A DNA stretch of 64,000 bases from Pseudomonas grimontii (GTDB lineage Bacteria; Pseudomonadota; Gammaproteobacteria; Pseudomonadales; Pseudomonadaceae), in assembly GCF_007858185.1 (NCBI RefSeq), contig NZ_VFES01000016.1, positions 62,001 through 126,000 of the forward strand. The letters run 5' to 3'. This document shows positions 59,838 to 64,000 of this stretch, in pieces. Position numbers and translations under genes: made by a program. Numbering within the stretch: position 1 is the first letter of the stretch; the number at the start of each line of letters is the position of its first letter. The notes under the pieces are model-generated. The model saw nothing but the letters and a program-made list of their open reading frames with translations. It was not told where the DNA came from and ran no database searches.

Positions 59838-61301
59838 TTACGCGCGAATCGGCACGAACCGGGTGGTGAAAGCTTCATGGCTGCGGGGGTAGAACAACGC
59901 ACCATCAGTGGCTTCTGAGTTTTTCTTGCTGAACACCACGTCGATACACGACACCGGTGCCTTGGGGTCTTGGGTGAACACCCGGTACAGCACCAGGTCC
60001 TCACCTTCATAGGTGTTGGCCACGGCTTTGCTCTTGATCGACTTGCGGTTGCCTTGATCGTAGCCCTTGACCACTTCGATGAACGGTTGGCGATCAACGC
60101 TCGCGCCGTCGCGCAGGATCGAAACGGGTGACAACGTCACCAAGTGACCATTGACCAGATTGGCCCACACACGGTTGTTGTAACCCGGCAGGTAATCGGT
60201 TGTGCCTTGGGTATCCAGCGCTTGACCGCTGGCAAGGTTGAACACCTTGCCGCTTTCACGCGGCCGGTCCGCCTCACAACTGCTGGATGGCAGGTCGCTG
60301 GCGTGAGCACTGGCCACTAGGGCAAAACCGGCCTTTTTCGGAGCGATGGCCTGGCCCAGTGTCCAGCGGGTGTCGCTGGCAGGGCCTCCACCGAAATCCA
60401 CCAAGGCGGTACCCACATCGGCGGGTTTGCTCTCGCCGGTGGGTTTCGCGACAACGGTGGGTTTGCTTTTTGCGGGTTTGGCAGCGGTTCGCGCAGGCTC
60501 GGTCGAGGTGCCGTGCGCCAGGTACTTGGTGTTGTTTTGTTCGGCGTTGACCCGTTTGACCAGCATATTGCGGTCGGTGACCTCAACGATTTCAACCCGA
60601 CGGTTCTTGCCCCGCTGCTGGCTGTCGCTGTTGTCGGCGATGGGCCGGGAAGCACCCGCCCCCTGGAAAAACATGCGCTGCGCAGAGATGCCTTGTTCGG
60701 CAAGGATCGACGCCACGGCACGGGCACGCTGCTCGGACAGCCGTTGATTGGTGGCGGCGCTGCCGGTGGCGTCGGTATGACCTACGACGAGGATGGCAGC
60801 CTGGGTATTCTGGCCCTGCTTAGGCGCAAAGGCAGCAGCCAGCTTGCGAACCTGACGCTGACCATTGGCACTCAGTTGCGCACTGCCGGTGGCGAACATG
60901 CCTTCATCCTGCACCTGAGCGACGATACCCGCGTCGGTCGACGCTGGCGCACCAGTGTTGCCGGTGACCACGTCCTGGGTCTGCAGGGTTTGTACCTGAA
61001 TATTCAGATTCTCTTCCCGGGCAACCCGCTCCAGCTCCTGCAAGCGGTTCTGCCACAAGTTACCCGCTACGCAACCGGCGGCCGCACCCACGCCGCCACC
61101 GACGATGGCTTTTTTTGCATCGCCTGTAATCGCATACGTCAAGCCGGCACCGAGCAATGCGCCACCCGCGCAGCCAATGGCCGTGCCGTAGTTTTTGCCC
61201 GCATCGTTGAGCGTCGCACATCCGCTAAGCGCAACGGCTCCGGCAAGCAGGCTGATTTTTCGGGTAAAGGAGGCATTCACTTGATGGGTTCCGGCTTTCA
61301 T
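59838..61301 (-). CDS. OmpA-like lipoprotein with C-terminal extension
   Basis: 487 residues from ATG 61301. Lipoprotein signal with AVALSGC (Cys near 28), a glycine-zipper segment (GTAIGCAGGALLGAGLTYAI), then an OmpA/MotB peptidoglycan-binding domain (about 130-245: FATGSAQLSANGQRQ, VVGHTDATGSAATNQRLSEQRA, GKNRRVEI). A Lys/Pro/Ala linker leads to a second domain from about 300 (VDFGGGPASDTRWTLG, LVNGHLVTLSPVSILRDGAS) that I do not recognise. First gene of the three-gene envelope operon; anchored in the outer membrane and linked to peptidoglycan by appearance. Confidence 0.85.
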   Translation of the reverse strand: MKAGTHQVNASFTRKISLLAGAVALSGCATLNDAGKNYGTAIGCAGGALLGAGLTYAITGDAKKAIVGGGVGAAAGCVAGNLWQNRLQELERVAREENLNIQVQTLQTQDVVTGNTGAPASTDAGIVAQVQDEGMFATGSAQLSANGQRQVRKLAAAFAPKQGQNTQAAILVVGHTDATGSAATNQRLSEQRARAVASILAEQGISAQRMFFQGAGASRPIADNSDSQQRGKNRRVEIVEVTDRNMLVKRVNAEQNNTKYLAHGTSTEPARTAAKPAKSKPTVVAKPTGESKPADVGTALVDFGGGPASDTRWTLGQAIAPKKAGFALVASAHASDLPSSSCEADRPRESGKVFNLASGQALDTQGTTDYLPGYNNRVWANLVNGHLVTLSPVSILRDGASVDRQPFIEVVKGYDQGNRKSIKSKAVANTYEGEDLVLYRVFTQDPKAPVSCIDVVFSKKNSEATDGALFYPRSHEAFTTRFVPIRA

Positions 61302-61545
61302 GAAAAGAGCCGCCGACCCACTGTCAACGCCAGAAAAGCGTCAACTGCGTCATCCATGAACAGGCCCTGCACAATCGTTGAATGGGGTAGATACGCAGGA
61401 TTTGATCACGTCACTGATGGCAATTCAACACCATTTGTAACTCTTTATCTCCACACCGGACCGTCTGTAGGACGCTCGAAACTTTCTCCCGCCACCGGCA
61501 GTCATCCATGAATGAAGCCTTGCCCCACTCTTCACAGGAATAAAC

Positions 61546-62325
61546 ATGGCTGCGATCCCCGACTGGGTGCCCATCACCCCCAGCGTCGCCATCACTCGCT
61601 TCACGGTGCTGACGGTCAATATCCACAAGGGCTTCACCGCCTTGAACCGACGCTTCATCCTGCCCGAGCTGCGCGAAGCGGTGCGCAGTGTGGGCGCTGA
61701 TATGGTGTTCCTGCAGGAAATCCACGGCACCCACGAGCGCCATCCCCAGCGCTACAGCGACTGGCCGAACATGCCGCAGTACGAGTTCCTCGCCGACAGC
61801 ATCTGGCCGCAGTTCGCTTACGGGCGCAATGCGGTCTACCCCCATGGCGACCACGGCAATGCGTTGCTGTCGAAATTCCAGATTGTGAGTTACGACAACC
61901 TCGACATCTCCCAAAGCGGGCATGAAAACCGCGGCCTTCTGCACTGTGTGCTGCGCCTGCCGGGCACCGGACAGGAGGTGCATGCGATCTGCATCCACCT
62001 GGGCTTGCGCGAGGTGCATCGCCAGCAGCAATTGCGCTTGTTGGAGCAGCGTATCCGCGAGATCCCGGCCGATGCGCCGCTGGTGGTGGCCGGCGATTTC
62101 AATGACTGGCGCCAGCGCGCCGACCTCAGCCAAAGCGGCCTGCAGGAAGTCTTCGTGCACACCCACGGCAAACCCGCACGCACCTTCCCGGCCCGCCTGC
62201 CGCTGCTGCCGCTGGACCGCATTTATGTGCGCAACTTGAAGATTCATAACCCGCGGGTGCTGACCGCCCGCCCCTGGTCCCATCTGTCAGACCATGTGCC
62301 GCTGTGCGTGGAGATCGAACTATGA
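61546..62325 (+). CDS. ybhP: endonuclease/exonuclease/phosphatase-family hydrolase (YbhP type)
   Basis: 259 residues from ATG 61546 (CAGGAATAAAC). EEP fold: FTVLTVNIHKGF, MVFLQEIHG, IHLGLREVHRQ, LVVAGDFNDW (catalytic), and the final LSDHVPLCVEIEL. Could hydrolyse a phosphodiester in lipid or nucleic acid; the link to clsB suggests a lipid role. Its TGA overlaps the clsB ATG. The order ybhP-clsB-ybhN is conserved in E. coli. Confidence 0.9.
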   Translation: MAAIPDWVPITPSVAITRFTVLTVNIHKGFTALNRRFILPELREAVRSVGADMVFLQEIHGTHERHPQRYSDWPNMPQYEFLADSIWPQFAYGRNAVYPHGDHGNALLSKFQIVSYDNLDISQSGHENRGLLHCVLRLPGTGQEVHAICIHLGLREVHRQQQLRLLEQRIREIPADAPLVVAGDFNDWRQRADLSQSGLQEVFVHTHGKPARTFPARLPLLPLDRIYVRNLKIHNPRVLTARPWSHLSDHVPLCVEIEL

Positions 62326-63584
62326 ACATTGCGGTCGAGCACATTGCCACCGATCAACCGCCGGATGAAGCCAAGGCCCGCGACCTCGATTACGGTTGGC
62401 AGCCGGACAATCAGCTCGAGTTGCTGGAGAACGGCGAGGCGTACTTTCCCAAAGTGTTCGAGGCCTTGCGGGGGGCGCAGCGGGAGATCCTGCTGGAGAC
62501 TTTTATCCTCTTCGAAGACAAGGTCGGCCATAAGCTGCAACGCATCTTGATCGAGGCGGCGCAGCGTGGGGTCAAGGTGGTGGTCAGCCTGGATGGTTTC
62601 GGCTGCGGCGAATTGAGCCCCGCTTTTCTCGGCGAATTGGCAGCGGCCGGGGTAGCCGTGCAGATATTTGACCCGGCGTCCAAGACCCTGGGTATCCGGA
62701 CCAACTGGTTTCGCCGCCTGCACCGCAAGATCGTGGTGGTGGATGCCGCCGTGGCGTTTATCGGCGGGATCAACTTTTCTGCCGATCACCTGGGGGACTT
62801 TGGCCCCGAAGCCAAGCAGGATTACGCGGTGCAGGTGATTGGCCCGGCGGTGGCCGACCTGCATCATTTCGCCCTCGCACAAAGCGGCCGCCAGGTGCGC
62901 ACGCGACGTGGGTGGCGGCGCCGCCAGCAACGGCCTTCGGCATGGTCGACCGATAAAGGCGACGGCTTGGTACGCCTGATTTACCGCGACAATCTGCAAC
63001 ACCGCGACGACATTGAAGAGGCGTATATCCATGCCTTGAGCAAAGCCCAACAACGCGCGGTGATTGCCAACGCCTACTTCTTCCCCGGTTACCGCCTGCT
63101 GCGCGAGATTCGCAACGCCGCACGCCGGGGGGTGCACGTGCAATTGATCATGCAGGGCCAGCCCGACGTCCTGTTGGCCAAGCTGGCCGCGCGCATGCTC
63201 TACGACTACCTGCTCAAGGATGGCGTGGTGATTCATGAGTATTGCCAGCGCCCGTTGCACGGCAAGGTCGCGCTGGTGGATGACGAGTGGAGCACGGTGG
63301 GTTCGAGCAACCTCGACCCGCTGAGCCTGTCGCTGAATCTGGAAGCCAACGTACTGATTCGTGACCGCGCCTTCAATCAGCAGCTGTATGAACGTCTGGA
63401 AATACTCGCCAAGGAGCATTGCCAGACCATGCCGGAAAACCGCAAGCCACGCCTGTGGCTATGGCGATTGACCGTCGGGTTCCTGGTGTTCCATGTGATG
63501 CGCCACTTTCCCGCGCTGACGGGCTGGTTGCCAGCGCACAAGCCACGCTTGAAACCCTTCGAGAGTCAGGCCCATGACGTCTGA
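62322..63584 (+). CDS. clsB: cardiolipin synthase B
   Basis: 420 residues from ATG 62322 (ATGA overlap with ybhP). Two HKD phospholipase-D motifs: HRKIVVVDAAVAFIGGIN near 125 and HGKVALVDDEWSTVGSSNLD near 310. Makes cardiolipin or phosphatidyl-X lipids from phosphatidylglycerol. C-terminal basic hydrophobic stretch (WLWRLTVGFLVFHVMRHF). The next gene starts 11 bp before its stop. Confidence 0.94.
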   Translation: MNIAVEHIATDQPPDEAKARDLDYGWQPDNQLELLENGEAYFPKVFEALRGAQREILLETFILFEDKVGHKLQRILIEAAQRGVKVVVSLDGFGCGELSPAFLGELAAAGVAVQIFDPASKTLGIRTNWFRRLHRKIVVVDAAVAFIGGINFSADHLGDFGPEAKQDYAVQVIGPAVADLHHFALAQSGRQVRTRRGWRRRQQRPSAWSTDKGDGLVRLIYRDNLQHRDDIEEAYIHALSKAQQRAVIANAYFFPGYRLLREIRNAARRGVHVQLIMQGQPDVLLAKLAARMLYDYLLKDGVVIHEYCQRPLHGKVALVDDEWSTVGSSNLDPLSLSLNLEANVLIRDRAFNQQLYERLEILAKEHCQTMPENRKPRLWLWRLTVGFLVFHVMRHFPALTGWLPAHKPRLKPFESQAHDV

Positions 63585-64000
63585 AAACAACGGATCACGC
63601 TTCAAGCGCTGGAAAAAACCACTGACCATCGCCTTCTTCCTCGCGCTGATCGTGCTGTTCACCCTGCTGGCTCGGCGCATTGATTGGAGCGAAGTGGTTC
63701 AAACCCTGGGCGACTTCAAGCTGCGCACCTTGTTTATCGCCAGCACGCTGACCTTGTGCAGCTTTCTCGTCTACGCCAGCTTCGATCTGATCGGTCGCAC
63801 CTACATCCGCCAGCCGCTGGGCTGGAAGCAGATCCTGCCAGTCGGGATCATCAGCTATGCGTTCAATCTCAATCTCAGCGCCTGGGTAGGTGGGATCGCC
63901 ATGCGTTACCGACTGTATTCGCGGCTGGGGGTGAGCACCGGCAATATCGCCAAGATCCTCGGCCTGAGCCTGGCCACCAACTGGTTTGGCTATATGGCCT
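63574..64000 (+). CDS. ybhN: YbhN/UPF0104 membrane protein, C-terminus outside window
   Basis: From ATG 63574, inside the end of clsB, a frame stays open to the right edge (142 codons). MTSENNGSRFKRWKKPLTIA then helices (AFFLALIVLFTLLAR, LFIASTLTLCSFLVYASFDLIG, ILPVGIISYAFNLNLSAWVGG) and AMRYRLYSRLGVS, typical of the lysylphosphatidylglycerol-synthase transmembrane (UPF0104) family. Coupled to clsB, so probably a lipid flippase-like partner. Confidence 0.88.
   Translation, partial: MTSENNGSRFKRWKKPLTIAFFLALIVLFTLLARRIDWSEVVQTLGDFKLRTLFIASTLTLCSFLVYASFDLIGRTYIRQPLGWKQILPVGIISYAFNLNLSAWVGGIAMRYRLYSRLGVSTGNIAKILGLSLATNWFGYMA

Noticed and set aside
1..64000. CRISPR arrays, tRNA or rRNA genes, insertion sequences, prophage structural genes
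   Set aside because: No regular spacer-repeat array, cloverleaf with CCA-type end, transposase or phage morphogenesis protein was seen on either strand by eye; a tRNA or Rfam scan would be needed to exclude small RNAs.

Overview
The window is a high-GC chromosomal segment of a Pseudomonas of the P. fluorescens group. Gene order matches conserved Pseudomonas blocks: ethanolamine genes to ppa; xseB-ispA-dxs; ribA/thiL/nusB/ribH/ribBA/ribE/ribD/nrdR; a YbbN-type thioredoxin, a zinc-responsive ABC cluster and oprG. Three copies of the GTGGGAGGGGGCTTGC repeat pair (REPIN type) support this. No tRNA, rRNA or CRISPR was seen.

Layout. 1-7.7 kb: ethanolamine catabolism, with a sigma-54 activator (cut by the left edge) divergent from aldehyde dehydrogenase, permease, EutB, EutC and an acetyltransferase; a clear -24/-12 promoter and two upstream dyads precede the dehydrogenase. 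8-10.2 kb: DedA, MtfA, pyrophosphatase. 10.2-14.5 kb: accessory region with an S24-type repressor and palindromic operator candidates, a 34-bp perfect palindrome, a DUF3077-like small gene behind a C4-like antisense leader, and a tandem DarT-like / DarT / DarG module whose first toxin gene is frameshifted. 14.5-20.8 kb: eight-gene minus-strand operon related to E. coli yjfIJKLMC (DUF2170, PspA-like, rhomboid, K+ channel, DUF2491, DUF350, DUF1190 lipoprotein, glutathionylspermidine-synthase-like), with a promoter flanked by two identical 12-bp palindromes. 20.9-27.7 kb: YcaC-like hydrolase, a 1537-residue Rhs protein with a HYD1-like ADP-ribosyltransferase tip, its immunity candidate and a decayed Rhs tip. 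27.9-29.1 kb: Fic regulator.

29.2-45.6 kb: exonuclease VII small subunit and isoprenoid genes, a BtuB/BtuF-like B12 uptake pair, riboflavin/thiamine/nusB genes, nrdR, a YbaY-like lipoprotein, a methyltransferase, an Abi_2 gene, the thioredoxin. 45.6-50.7 kb: Zur-type box and four-gene zinc-linked ABC cluster, then oprG with an Anr-type box, and an epimerase-like gene. 50.9-55.1 kb: Lhr helicase. 55.3-61.3 kb: MscS channel and a three-gene envelope operon (OmpA-like lipoprotein, multi-pass protein broken at a C6 tract, secreted vWA-like protein). 61.5-64 kb: ybhP-clsB-ybhN, the last gene cut by the right edge.

Functional links: EutBC needs adenosylcobalamin and BtuB/BtuF would supply it. DarTG, Rhs-HYD1, Fic and Abi_2 form a spread of conflict genes, three of them nucleotide-transferase families. 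The least explained systems are the C4-like leader, the operator-flanked PspA operon with a fused DNA-binding-like domain in its first gene, and the OmpA/membrane/vWA operon.
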